Shown here: positions 1-8,264 of the stretch, piece after piece
How the letters are laid out: each line of letters starts with the position of its first letter
How positions within the stretch are numbered: the first letter of the stretch is position 1
Origin: Bacillota bacterium
GTDB taxonomy: Bacteria > Bacillota_I > Bacilli_A > Erysipelotrichales > Erysipelotrichaceae
Assembly (NCBI GenBank): GCA_023249475.1
Contig: JAHFCO010000018.1
Span: 1 to 43,970, forward strand
Direction of reading: 5' to 3'
DNA: 43,970 nucleotides
Notes under the pieces: generated by a model
What the model was told of the DNA's origin: nothing
The model's database searches: none
The model's input: the letters and a program-made list of their open reading frames with translations, nothing else
Position numbers and translations under genes: made by a program

Positions 1-411
1 AATTATAGCGGATGGATTTACGGCGATGAGTTCCAAAAGAACTGGACGGCAACCCTAAACAGAAATACAAAGAATCAATTCTATAATCCGATTCGTCAGA
101 ACTACGGGCATATCGAATCGCTCAAGACGTTCATCAAGAATACGAATGAAGACACTTTCCATTCCTATATCGTGTTTAGTGTTCGATGCAAGATTCAAAA
201 ACTAAAGAAAAAATCTTCAGACGATATTATCTGCTTAACGAAACAGGAATTTCTAGCTACAACTGTAAAAAAGCACCTTTCAACAAGAAAAGAAGTATTG
301 ATGGAACAAGAAATCTACGACATTGAAAGAATTATTGAGGCACAATGTCGACAATCGGCAGAATTTAAAAGAAACCATGTTGAGAACTTAAAGAGGAAGT
401 TTGATAAATGA
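1..411 (+). CDS. NERD-domain protein, 3' part (5' end outside window)
   Basis: The frame is open from base 1 to the TGA at 409-411, so the gene starts outside the window; an internal GTG at 172 is not the true start. The visible 136 residues begin with NYSGWIYGDEFQKNW and continue with FYNPIRQNYGHIESLK, which is the conserved C-terminal half of the NERD (nuclease-related) domain. A short charged tail without a further recognised domain follows. NERD proteins are predicted to process nucleic acids and often occur near mobile or defence genes. The first catalytic residues would lie upstream and are not visible. Base composition is AT-rich like the next three genes. The family call is good; the biological role is unknown. 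Confidence 0.8.
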   Translation, partial: NYSGWIYGDEFQKNWTATLNRNTKNQFYNPIRQNYGHIESLKTFIKNTNEDTFHSYIVFSVRCKIQKLKKKSSDDIICLTKQEFLATTVKKHLSTRKEVLMEQEIYDIERIIEAQCRQSAEFKRNHVENLKRKFDK

Positions 412-468
412 TCTTTCATGATTTGATTTTCCATTGTAGAATTCATTCATTGAGTAGGAGTGAACCTT

Positions 469-858
469 ATGAAACATATTGAAGTAGTCGCTGCTTTAAC
501 AATTAGGGAAGACTCCGTCCTTGTTGCTCAACGACAAAAAGGTGAATTTGCCGGTATGTGGGAGTTCCCGGGTGGCAAAATCGAATCAGGCGAAACTCAT
601 GAACAAGCACTTCAACGTGAAATTCTTGAGGAACTTAGTTTGCCGATCTCTGTTGATCAATTCTTTATGACGATTAATTATCAGTATCCCAGCTTTCACT
701 TAACCATGCATTGTTACATTTGCACTGCACTTCAACCTAAATTTGAGAATCTCGAACATAGTGAAGTTCGCTTTGTTCAATTTAGGGACTTACCTAATAT
801 GAATTGGATTCCGGCAGACGTTGAGGTTGTAGAGAAACTACTAAAGAAAAAGGGCTAA
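469..858 (+). CDS. NUDIX hydrolase, MutT-like (8-oxo-dGTP diphosphatase family)
   Basis: A 129-residue protein with a Nudix box: G36, E42, R50-E51 and E54-E55 match Gx5Ex7REUxEE, although the usual Gly after EE is Ser. The N-terminal KHIEVVAALTIREDSVLVAQR and the MWEFPGGKIE segment resemble MutT-type (deoxy)nucleoside triphosphate pyrophosphohydrolases. The start is ATG 469, because AGGAG at 456-460 lies 8 nt upstream; an in-frame GTG at 460 would overlap this site. It follows the NERD gene on the same strand after a 57-nt gap and converges on the helicase gene, sharing a terminator with it. The substrate (oxidised dNTP, other NTP or a signalling nucleotide) cannot be decided from sequence. 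Confidence 0.88.
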   Translation: MKHIEVVAALTIREDSVLVAQRQKGEFAGMWEFPGGKIESGETHEQALQREILEELSLPISVDQFFMTINYQYPSFHLTMHCYICTALQPKFENLEHSEVRFVQFRDLPNMNWIPADVEVVEKLLKKKG

Positions 859-868
859 TACCCTTTTT
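847..868. terminator. Bidirectional Rho-independent terminator between NUDIX and helicase genes
   Basis: AAAAAGGG at 847-854 and CCCTTTTT at 861-868 form a perfect 8-bp stem with a 6-nt loop. The arms carry T-runs in both directions, and the hairpin overlaps the NUDIX stop codon. It sits exactly between the two convergent genes. Confidence 0.75.
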
Positions 869-871
869 CAT

Positions 872-3700
872 TTAGATAACAATCTTTGTTGTTAACTCAT
901 CAAATAATGCTTTTGGTAATTGATTTATTAGTTTCATCTGAACCGTGATTGGTTTATTACCTACAGCACTAACTGATTCCGCCTCACCTAGATAGATATA
1001 TGGTTGTGAGATTCCATCAACTTTTTTGAACTTTCTGATAAATAAATGTAGATGTATGCCTCTCTCTACATTAAGTATAATATTCTTACCTCTTTCAGAG
1101 TCTTGACTTGTGCTATTTGGTGTTTGCCATTGAAAATGAGAGTCATCAATAAGCTTGTCTTTATAGAAAATAGCAGCTGGTGTATTATCCTCTTTATGCA
1201 AGTCAATGAACAGAAAATAATGGTTTCCATTCGTCAGCAAACCAGAACCACGGTAAGATGAATGTGATTTCTCATAGTTTGACAGCAATGCGATATCCAC
1301 CATTTGATATGGATAATAGAGTTTAAAGAATGGTGTACCATAATCAATAGAACCAAATTCTCGATAATACCTTAGCAATCCGTACTGGATCACATCGTTC
1401 AGAATTGCTTTTTTAGCTACATCATTCAGAAGAATCGTTAAAGCGTTTGAAGCTCCAATTGTGGTATCGTTTTTCTCTATCATCTTTATAGTCCTCGATC
1501 GTTGAGCATCATCTTTATACTCAAGATCAAGATTGCTGATGGCGTGTGCGCACATTTCAACATTAACTACTTCGATTACGCTACTTAATCTAGAATAGAA
1601 TTCATTCATTTCTATCTGCCCTTCGAAAATTGATTTCAACAGCACAAATTCATGTGGTCTTTTTAACGGAAGAAAGTCAGATATTTGACGTAAAATCTTA
1701 ACGAAATCTAGATTCTGCAAATGGGTTTTGTATGAATCATCATTGCCAATCATTCCACAAACAAACTCATAGTATGATCCCTTTTTGTTTATAAATCTTA
1801 ATGGGTCAGGCGCTCCATCATATGCTTCATAATCAGAAAGATAGATGGGATCTCTCCCAATTTGAATCTTGAATGAGTTATACTCGTTTTTAAGATGCTC
1901 CATCGCATTAAAGTTTTCTGCCTCGAGTTGCCTTAATATTCGATCCTTTGCAATTGCATCCATTTGGATAAATGTCGGGCCAGGAATATCATTGAAATCG
2001 TTTTTAACAGCAATCATAAGTCCATCTTTGTCATAGTATCTACTTCCATTAAGAGCGATCGCAACTAGAAACGCTCGACTATAATTACCAATGAAATCAA
2101 GTACTGTTAAATATTCCTTGTTTTTGTGCTTTCTCATCCCACGGCCAAGTTGTTGTATAAAAACGATTGCCGAATTCGTCGGGCGCAACATAAGAACGTT
2201 ATTTACTGATGGAATATCTATACCTTCATTGAATACATCCACAGTGAAGATAACTTCTAAAGGATTATTATCATCCTCAAGATCTCTTATCGCGTATTCT
2301 CTTTCAAGAATGGGATTTTCACCTGTTATACTTATACTTTGAATGTTTCGAAGATTAAACTGCTCTTCCATGAATCTCGCATGTCGAACATTTTGACAAA
2401 AACCAAGTGTCTTACGCTTTTTTCCATCATGACCATAGTATTTCATTTTCTCTATAATATAGTCCACTCTCTCGTTTATACATAGACGATTAACAAGATC
2501 ATTCTCATCCTTTGGATCTAAATCACTTAAATCCACTTCATCAATTTCCGTAATACCAAAATAGTGAAAAGGTACAACCAGATCAGACTCCATTGCTTCG
2601 CGTAAACGAATTTCAAGTGCAATATTATTGTCGAAAACATCAAACAAATTTACCCCATCCATTCTCTCTGGAGTGGCAGTCATTCCCAACAGAAACTTTG
2701 GTTTGAAATATTCCATGACATTCTCGTATGTAGGTGCACAAACATGGTGTGCTTCATCTACAATGATATAGTCAAAATCTTCCCTGCCAAACTCTTGATA
2801 GTGGTTATTTAGTGTTTGAATCGTAGCAAAAACATATTTTGCATTTCTCTCATCTCTATTACCTGTTAGAAACCCTGTATTTATCTTGGCTCCTAGAACT
2901 CTCTTGAAGGATTCTTCGGCTTTTATCAAGATATTCTCTCTGTGCACAATAAACAAAACTCTATTGGGTTGATATTGTTTGACATCGAATGCCGACATAT
3001 AGGTTTTCCCAGTCGCGGTCGCAGCAATTACGAGTGCCTTGGTTTCCCCACGTTCCCTTAGCCAGTTAAGGTTATACATTGCTTTATTCTGCATTGTATT
3101 CGCGATTACCGTATGATCTTGATAGAAAATCTCTGTCTCTTTCTCATTAGCTTCTCTTAACATCTCTATAAACTTTTCATACTCTTCAAGGAACCGATCA
3201 TCAATTACTTGTGTCTTACCCCAAAGTTCCTCAAATTCATGGATTACTTTCACTGTGAATGGATGATTTCTTTTGGTGACTATCTTTACATTCCACTCAA
3301 TATTCGTCTTTAGTGCACTTTGTGTTATATTTGTCGATCCGATAATGATTTTGTAATGCTTCTCATATTCGAAGATGTATGCCTTTGAGTGAAATCCCTT
3401 ATCTTGCTTCGCAATAAAAATCTTGGTTTCAATTGTGTTGAATTCCTTAAGCTTTCTCAGAGATTTTGTATCCGTAAAGTTAAGATAGTCTGAAGTAATT
3501 ATTCTCCCGGTAGCATTTCTAAGTTCACATTGAGATAATGCACGGAGTAGAAGTTGAAGTCCGCTGTAACTTATGAATGCAACATTGAATAAAAAGGATT
3601 TACATCCTGATAATGAACTCGTCAGCTCGTCATACATAGTATTTGAGCTATCGTTTGTTATTAACTCATGCTTAAGTCTGTATAGTAATAGATTTTCCAT
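872..3700 (-). CDS. PLD-like nuclease/DEAH-box helicase (DUF3427-type)
   Basis: A 942-residue protein. The N-terminus (about 1-165) is a phospholipase-D-like nuclease module with an HxK pair at H104/K106 followed by GSTN at 121-124 (HKD signature). A superfamily 2 helicase core follows: Walker A AATATGKT at about 226-233, DEAH at 315-318, TATPER at 341-346, and a C-terminal RecA-like domain with QQLGRGMRK. The remaining ~350 residues resemble the DUF3427 extension of this family; this part is recalled, not searched. The start is ATG 3698-3700 with a GGGGGGAG ribosome site about 5 nt upstream. Such proteins are predicted to unwind and cut DNA in repair or defence. Codon use is AT-rich, unlike the genes after 4263, which suggests acquisition. 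Confidence 0.85.
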   Translation of the reverse strand: MENLLLYRLKHELITNDSSNTMYDELTSSLSGCKSFLFNVAFISYSGLQLLLRALSQCELRNATGRIITSDYLNFTDTKSLRKLKEFNTIETKIFIAKQDKGFHSKAYIFEYEKHYKIIIGSTNITQSALKTNIEWNVKIVTKRNHPFTVKVIHEFEELWGKTQVIDDRFLEEYEKFIEMLREANEKETEIFYQDHTVIANTMQNKAMYNLNWLRERGETKALVIAATATGKTYMSAFDVKQYQPNRVLFIVHRENILIKAEESFKRVLGAKINTGFLTGNRDERNAKYVFATIQTLNNHYQEFGREDFDYIIVDEAHHVCAPTYENVMEYFKPKFLLGMTATPERMDGVNLFDVFDNNIALEIRLREAMESDLVVPFHYFGITEIDEVDLSDLDPKDENDLVNRLCINERVDYIIEKMKYYGHDGKKRKTLGFCQNVRHARFMEEQFNLRNIQSISITGENPILEREYAIRDLEDDNNPLEVIFTVDVFNEGIDIPSVNNVLMLRPTNSAIVFIQQLGRGMRKHKNKEYLTVLDFIGNYSRAFLVAIALNGSRYYDKDGLMIAVKNDFNDIPGPTFIQMDAIAKDRILRQLEAENFNAMEHLKNEYNSFKIQIGRDPIYLSDYEAYDGAPDPLRFINKKGSYYEFVCGMIGNDDSYKTHLQNLDFVKILRQISDFLPLKRPHEFVLLKSIFEGQIEMNEFYSRLSSVIEVVNVEMCAHAISNLDLEYKDDAQRSRTIKMIEKNDTTIGASNALTILLNDVAKKAILNDVIQYGLLRYYREFGSIDYGTPFFKLYYPYQMVDIALLSNYEKSHSSYRGSGLLTNGNHYFLFIDLHKEDNTPAAIFYKDKLIDDSHFQWQTPNSTSQDSERGKNIILNVERGIHLHLFIRKFKKVDGISQPYIYLGEAESVSAVGNKPITVQMKLINQLPKALFDELTTKIVI

Positions 3701-3734
3701 TCATACTCCCCCCAATATGCTTAGTGTAGAACAA

Positions 3735-3763
3735 TAAAAACCATGAAGCAAGATCTCCATGGT
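3735..3763 (-). terminator. Rho-independent terminator after the small membrane protein gene
   Basis: On the minus strand ACCATGGAG and CTTCATGGT form a 9-bp stem (one G-T pair) around a 6-nt loop, followed by TTTTA. It lies between the membrane protein gene (upstream) and the helicase start (downstream). Confidence 0.6.
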
Positions 3764-3798
3764 AATTGACTAAAAAATTTATGGGAGTGATTATGAAC

Positions 3799-4155
3799 TC
3801 AAGCGATTTCTGCAGCTAGTGCTTTCTTTATATAACTATAAGCAATGAATCCAAGAATAATCATAGGGATTAGGAATGGTGCGAATGGGAAAAATAGTCC
3901 TGCTGCAACACAGTAGAGAATCGCTGATGCCAAAGCAAATCCAGATCTTCTCAAGAAGTACCCGAGCCATCCGAAGAGTACTGCCAAGAATACAATGAAG
4001 ATATGCGGGATTAAAAAAAGTGAAACAACTGCAGCTCCAAATCGTGCAGACCCTTCAAAATCTAAAGTCTTTAGCATATTCTGAAATACTAGAATTATAA
4101 GAATATACAATGATCCTAAAATACTGTTGATAAGTAGAGTTCTAGATTTTCTCAT
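3799..4155 (-). CDS. Small hydrophobic membrane protein, unknown function
   Basis: A 118-residue protein with a short basic N-terminus (MRKSRTLL) and three to four hydrophobic segments: about 8-27, 43-69, 74-88 and 91-108. It is therefore an integral membrane protein with little outside the bilayer. I recognise no family. The start is ATG 4153-4155, preceded by GAGGGG at a 6-nt spacing. It has its own terminator and lies in the AT-rich island upstream of the helicase in the same direction. Whether it functions with the helicase (for example as a membrane effector) is unproven; the terminator between them argues for mostly separate expression. Confidence 0.6.
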   Translation of the reverse strand: MRKSRTLLINSILGSLYILIILVFQNMLKTLDFEGSARFGAAVVSLFLIPHIFIVFLAVLFGWLGYFLRRSGFALASAILYCVAAGLFFPFAPFLIPMIILGFIAYSYIKKALAAEIA

Positions 4156-4234
4156 ATTTTCCCCTCAGTGTCTCTATGTTAACAAATCCTTCCAATGTAA
4201 AACAAGAGGATATTCGCAAATGGCAATTTTATGA

Positions 4235-4262
4235 AATAAAAAGCGATTTCTCGCCTTTTATT
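4235..4262 (-). terminator. Rho-independent terminator of the diguanylate cyclase operon
   Basis: On the minus strand, directly after the stop codon at 4263-4265, a GGCGA/TCGC-type stem closed by a GAAA tetraloop runs into TTTTTATTT. The flanking AATAAAA/TTTTATT arms extend the helix to about 11 bp with one mismatch. Confidence 0.75.
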
Positions 4263-4718
4263 CTAGCTTTTCTGTGATTTATGTAAGAAGTTGTTTATGT
4301 TCCCCGGTATCTGATACGTACTCTTCTTCTCTTTGTTCATGGATCCGTTGATCGCCTTCAGGATCCCTTCCTTCAGTAAGCCATAGGGAGGTTCATTGTA
4401 GAAGTTGCCTTCATACTCGAATACCCGACAGAGTGTTTCCGTACCGCAGATCTCTCCGCAGGATTCGCAGATGTTTTCTTTCACTTCGCCCAGGATGTCG
4501 ATGCCGTTGACACGGATGGTCGGAGAGCTGACGAAATGATATTGGAACGCGACTTCGACGGAGTCGATTTTCGTTTTCTTGAGTGAGATCGAATAGTTCT
4601 TCTCTTTGAGTTCAGGGGTGATGTCCGCGATGACGGTTTCAAGGACGTGTTCGGTCCCCATGCATCTCTCGCAAGTGTTCAGGTCGAGATAAAGGAAATC
4701 AATAACGATCGTTTTCAT
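4263..4718 (-). CDS. DUF2703-like Cys-rich protein
   Basis: A 151-residue protein with the N-terminal pattern FLYLDLNTCERCMGTE (C16, C19), followed by a thioredoxin-like alternation ending in SSPTIRVNGIDI. A second Cys group, ICESCGEICG, and a further Cys (TLCRVF) follow. This matches my memory of DUF2703 proteins, small thiol-rich proteins related in layout to thioredoxin/MerB-like folds. The start is ATG 4716-4718 rather than an upstream ATG at 4847, because the earlier stretch overlaps the preceding gene out of frame. AAGGTG precedes the chosen start, which overlaps the previous gene by 20 nt. It is the last gene of the operon. A role in metal or thiol chemistry is inference from the Cys pairs. 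Confidence 0.72.
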   Translation of the reverse strand: MKTIVIDFLYLDLNTCERCMGTEHVLETVIADITPELKEKNYSISLKKTKIDSVEVAFQYHFVSSPTIRVNGIDILGEVKENICESCGEICGTETLCRVFEYEGNFYNEPPYGLLKEGILKAINGSMNKEKKSTYQIPGNINNFLHKSQKS

Positions 4719-5697
4719 AGTGCACCTTAGGCGTTTTGAGAGCCATGATCCGTTGTGGGATCGTAATCGCGAATCGGCAGAGGGTGGACCCGGAGAGAGG
4801 GGTCTCAAGGACTTCGACTTCGAGTTCTTCTTCGAAGAGCACTTCATAAAGGAACTTGCCGAAGCCTGCGCTGCAGTAGCACCAATCCTTATCCACTTTG
4901 GGATGTTGGGTGAGAAGCGAGGTTCGCACGAAAGGACAGTGGCAGGCGTAGAAACGTTTGGTATCCAGGTCGGTGGCGTTGAGGAAGTTGACGGTATCGA
5001 AGGGGATCTTGGCGGTGTAGAGTTTGTTTCCGACCCGTGTCGCCGATAGTATTTCAGGATTGGTTTTCACGTAGTCCACCACTTCCTGGGTGATGATTTG
5101 TTCAAACCAGACGAGGCCGGTGTCCGCGTGTTTCTGCAGGGTTGCGATGCCACGTTGATTCAATCCGACGAGATATTCATCCAGGGAATCGGTTTGGTCG
5201 AAGATTTCCTTTTCTTTTGAGAAGGCTTCTCTTGGTATCTCATGGTTGTTTCCGGCCAACGCTTTGCGCAATCGGGTACGATCCATCGTCGTACTCAGTT
5301 GGTTCATGAAACGTGCCGTGGCTTGAGGCATCTCCGAAATATCGCTGCCCAAGGGCGGGAAGTCAACATCGATTTTGGTTTGAGGGTCGAGCCGTTGGAC
5401 GATCTGGTCGATGACGCCCGGGGAGTTCACCAGCGAGGTGAAAAAGATGTACAGGTCATATTGGCGGGTCGCGGCGAAATAGCGCATCAGATGGATAAGA
5501 CGGTCCATGGTGTTGCGTTCTTCTTGGATGAGTTTCGCGATGAAGGTACGAAGAAGAGGGACGGTTAGATTCTCAAGTTCGACGTTGTGTCCATGGATGA
5601 AGTCTTCCAGTTCCTTCACATCGTGTAGGATCGCCGTTATTTCTTCGTCGCTTCTGCCTCTGGACTTGAAATGCTCGATCAAGGCGTGCGTTTCCAT
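4699..5697 (-). CDS. Conserved hypothetical protein with Cys-rich C-terminal module (DUF6144-like)
   Basis: A 332-residue soluble protein. The N-terminal two thirds is helical with no recognised motif. The C-terminal third carries YACHCPFVR, then DWCYCSAGFGKFLYEVLF and a VEVLETPLSGSTLCRFAI block. This last block resembles the ligand-binding module of V4R/DUF6144-type proteins, in which a Cys-rich CxC...CxCSAGF pattern precedes a 'G..C.F.I' strand. The start is ATG 5695-5697, 3 nt after the stop of the upstream gene. Its end overlaps the DUF2703-like gene. Five clustered Cys suggest metal or cofactor binding, but no function is known. The family call is from memory of the motif only. Confidence 0.6.
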   Translation of the reverse strand: METHALIEHFKSRGRSDEEITAILHDVKELEDFIHGHNVELENLTVPLLRTFIAKLIQEERNTMDRLIHLMRYFAATRQYDLYIFFTSLVNSPGVIDQIVQRLDPQTKIDVDFPPLGSDISEMPQATARFMNQLSTTMDRTRLRKALAGNNHEIPREAFSKEKEIFDQTDSLDEYLVGLNQRGIATLQKHADTGLVWFEQIITQEVVDYVKTNPEILSATRVGNKLYTAKIPFDTVNFLNATDLDTKRFYACHCPFVRTSLLTQHPKVDKDWCYCSAGFGKFLYEVLFEEELEVEVLETPLSGSTLCRFAITIPQRIMALKTPKVHYENDRY

Positions 5698-5700
5698 TGC

Positions 5701-6894
5701 CTACTCCTTATGGATGGTGTCTTCGTTAAAGTCCAAGGAATCCATGGCGTTGAAGCGCTGGAAGCGGACCAAGGCCGTGGTCAGGTCTTTACGAAGTTTC
5801 TTGGTATCCTTGACTCCATTTTCCAACCAAACATTCTTGACCACAAGTGTTTTCTTCTTTTTATCGTTGAGGACTTCGATCCGTCCGATGATGGCCTGGT
5901 CATGGAGGATGGGGAGGACGTAGTAGCCATAGACCCGTTTAACTTCCGGAGTGTAGATTTCCCAGGTGTATTTGAAGTCGAAGAGGAAGGCGATCAACTT
6001 GCGATCCCATAACATGTTGTCTAAAGGCGCGAGAAATTCAGTACGGGGACTGAATTTCTCCTCGGTGAGGGCGAGTTCAAGAATCTCATGGTCCATGGTG
6101 AGATAGTAAAACAATTCCTTGCGCCCTTCGATGTGGAAGGTGCGCAAGAATCCTTCGTGGGCGAGTTGATGGAAGGCTTGGGTGCGTGTCGCGGAAGTAA
6201 GATGCATGTAGATGAACGCATCGGAGGAAGCGTTCCACAGGAACCCGACGGATGAGATGCGGCGCAGGATGCGCCACTTCGTGAAGGTGAGATCCGAATC
6301 GAAGGGATCGGGGGCTACGATCAACTCTTGGGGGAAATGACGTTCGATCAAGTCGTAGTATTTCATCGTGTTCTTGCGATGATGGATGACCAGGTCGCCA
6401 TCGAAGTACATTGATTCCAGGACGGCTCTACCTAAGTTCGTATCCGACCAGTACCAATCCACTTTCTGCGTCTTGTCCAAATCGCGTGAACAGACCGGAC
6501 CGTTGGATCGGATGACGTTCAGGATGTCTTCTTTGTGTTCATGTACGATTTCACGGCTTCTGCCATATTCTTGATGACGGGCGCGGATGCGGGTAAACGC
6601 CGGCCAATCTTCAAGCGGAAAAATCGACATCACTTTATCGAAGTGGTCGACCAATTTACGATCATGATAAAGTAGCTCGTCCAGGTCGGATTTCTTGAAT
6701 CCTTCCACACGGGATTGAAGGACGAGTTCGGCGTTTTTCCCGCAGACATCGATGGGGTCGTATTGGATGCATCCCGCCTGCCGGATATACGCCAACGCCC
6801 CTTCTTTATTCGTAAACCTCTTCTTTCCAAGCAAGCCTTGTTTCAACAGGATGAAGCGTCTTGCCTGTTCTTTGGTGATCTGAAGTGGATCCAT
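5701..6894 (-). CDS. Winged-helix DNA glycosylase relative (YcaQ/AlkX, HTH_42 family)
   Basis: A 397-residue protein. It begins with ITKEQARRFILLKQGL and continues with YIRQAGCIQYDPIDV, the conserved start of the HTH_42 winged-helix family. Q44-Y45-D46 forms a Q-hydrophobic/aromatic-D motif, the catalytic pattern reported for YcaQ/AlkX interstrand-crosslink glycosylases (AlkZ enzymes have QxQ). Later blocks such as FDKVMSIFPLEDWPAF and FLAPLDNMLWDRKLI also fit. Usual family length is about 390-410. The start is taken as ATG 6892-6894, with GAAAG about 8 nt upstream; a TTG at 6903 would overlap the previous gene by 4 nt. It lies between a diguanylate cyclase and a Cys-rich protein in one operon. 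Activity on crosslinked or alkylated DNA is inferred. Confidence 0.8.
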   Translation of the reverse strand: MDPLQITKEQARRFILLKQGLLGKKRFTNKEGALAYIRQAGCIQYDPIDVCGKNAELVLQSRVEGFKKSDLDELLYHDRKLVDHFDKVMSIFPLEDWPAFTRIRARHQEYGRSREIVHEHKEDILNVIRSNGPVCSRDLDKTQKVDWYWSDTNLGRAVLESMYFDGDLVIHHRKNTMKYYDLIERHFPQELIVAPDPFDSDLTFTKWRILRRISSVGFLWNASSDAFIYMHLTSATRTQAFHQLAHEGFLRTFHIEGRKELFYYLTMDHEILELALTEEKFSPRTEFLAPLDNMLWDRKLIAFLFDFKYTWEIYTPEVKRVYGYYVLPILHDQAIIGRIEVLNDKKKKTLVVKNVWLENGVKDTKKLRKDLTTALVRFQRFNAMDSLDFNEDTIHKE

Positions 6895-6899
6895 GGAAC

Positions 6900-8219
6900 T
6901 CAACTTTCTTTGGTTTCAAGATACGGGAAGAATTTCGTATCCTCCATGGACATATGATACACGAAAATCTCCCGTACGATATAGTCGACCACGGAAAAAT
7001 AATCCGCCAATCCGCTATCCAACTTGGTTTTCATCAACGCCAGGTCATGTTTGATGCGTTGGTGCTCCGTTTCGTGGAACTCATGGTAGGGGTAGGAGAT
7101 TTCCTTGAAGCGTCTTTCTTCATACTGCGTATGGTCGCGATAGAACGCGATGAACGCCTCGATCCTCGCAATCCGTTGCGGATCTTCCTGCAGCGGGATC
7201 AGGGTTTGCAGAAGTTCGTTGATCCGATGGAGCAGTTCTTTGTGTTGATGGTTGAGTTCCTTGTCCGGGGAATCCAAGAGCTTGATCCAAGGGATCTTCC
7301 CCTGGTGCCAGGAATCGCTGACGAACCCTTCCCAATCGACGATCCGGTTCCGCCCGTCGTGTTTGGCTTTGGAAAGGCAGAAGTCCGTTCGATGGAACCA
7401 CTTCTCAAAGGTCTCCCCGGGTCGGGATTGCGCGATCCCGAAACTGGCCGTGATGTGACCGACGATCGGAAATTTGGTTTTCTCCACGAGTTTCCTTAGT
7501 CTCTCGGCGATCTGCGACGCCGTGGCGCTATCGGTGTTGCGGGCGAAAATCAAGAATTCCTCCCCGCCCCACCTGAACACGATGTCGACCTTCCGCATCG
7601 ATTCTTTCAACACGAAACCGAACTCGCGCAACACTTCATCGCCGGCCTGATGCCCGAAGCGATCGTTGACGTTCTTGAACAAGTCGAGGTCCGCCATGAT
7701 CAACGAATGGCCTTGCGGGTGCATCGGGTCATCCATCTTTAAATCCTCGATGATCTTCTCCAGACTCGCCCGGTTGGGCAAACCCGTCAGCGTATCGGTG
7801 CCGTAGAGCGTTTCCAATTCGGACTCCCGCTCCTTTTGCGCCTGGATGTCGGTGAAACTCTCCAGAACATACGGTCTTCCTTCGATTTCGATCCGCGTGA
7901 CACGCTTAAGGATCGGGATGTTCTTCCCGTTCTTCCCGAGGATCATCCGTTCGTCCAAATCGATCGAGCGGGCATGATCCAAGAAAGGACAATGGTCCGC
8001 TTCGGCCGGGCAGATGAAATCATGACAGCGCGCGCCAAGGATTTCCCCCTCTTCCCACTGCGTCATTGTCAGTGCGACGCGGTTGGCATAGGAAATCCGA
8101 CGCGTCGAGGCGTCGATCAACACCACCCCGCACACCAGATGGTCGAAAACATCCTTCCAGGGTTTGAACGGATCATTGATCGTTTGATTGATGAGTTGAG
8201 GATACAGCGATTCTTCCAA
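6900..8219 (-). CDS. PAS-GGDEF-hemerythrin diguanylate cyclase
   Basis: A 439-residue cytoplasmic protein with no membrane segment. A PAS domain (about 20-128) carries three Cys (C65, C70, C77) in CHDFICPAEADHCPF. A GGDEF domain (about 138-297) has an intact GGEEF active site at 218-222 and an RKVD inhibitory site at 209-212, five residues upstream. It should make c-di-GMP from two GTP with product inhibition. A hemerythrin domain (about 310-435) has H324/H326, H363-x3-E367, H382/H386 and H422-x4-D427, consistent with a di-iron O2 or NO site. The start is TTG 8217-8219, because AGGGGGCGG precedes it and no ATG lies closer. It is the first gene of the four-gene operon, behind a clear promoter. 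O2/redox control is inference from domain content. Confidence 0.93.
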   Translation of the reverse strand: MEESLYPQLINQTINDPFKPWKDVFDHLVCGVVLIDASTRRISYANRVALTMTQWEEGEILGARCHDFICPAEADHCPFLDHARSIDLDERMILGKNGKNIPILKRVTRIEIEGRPYVLESFTDIQAQKERESELETLYGTDTLTGLPNRASLEKIIEDLKMDDPMHPQGHSLIMADLDLFKNVNDRFGHQAGDEVLREFGFVLKESMRKVDIVFRWGGEEFLIFARNTDSATASQIAERLRKLVEKTKFPIVGHITASFGIAQSRPGETFEKWFHRTDFCLSKAKHDGRNRIVDWEGFVSDSWHQGKIPWIKLLDSPDKELNHQHKELLHRINELLQTLIPLQEDPQRIARIEAFIAFYRDHTQYEERRFKEISYPYHEFHETEHQRIKHDLALMKTKLDSGLADYFSVVDYIVREIFVYHMSMEDTKFFPYLETKES

Positions 8220-8264
8220 GACACCGCCCCCTGCCTTGATCTTTGGTAAAATTGAGTTATCTTC

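Noticed and set aside
1052-1261. Small plus-strand ORF within the helicase gene
   Set aside because: Antisense shadow without ribosome site.
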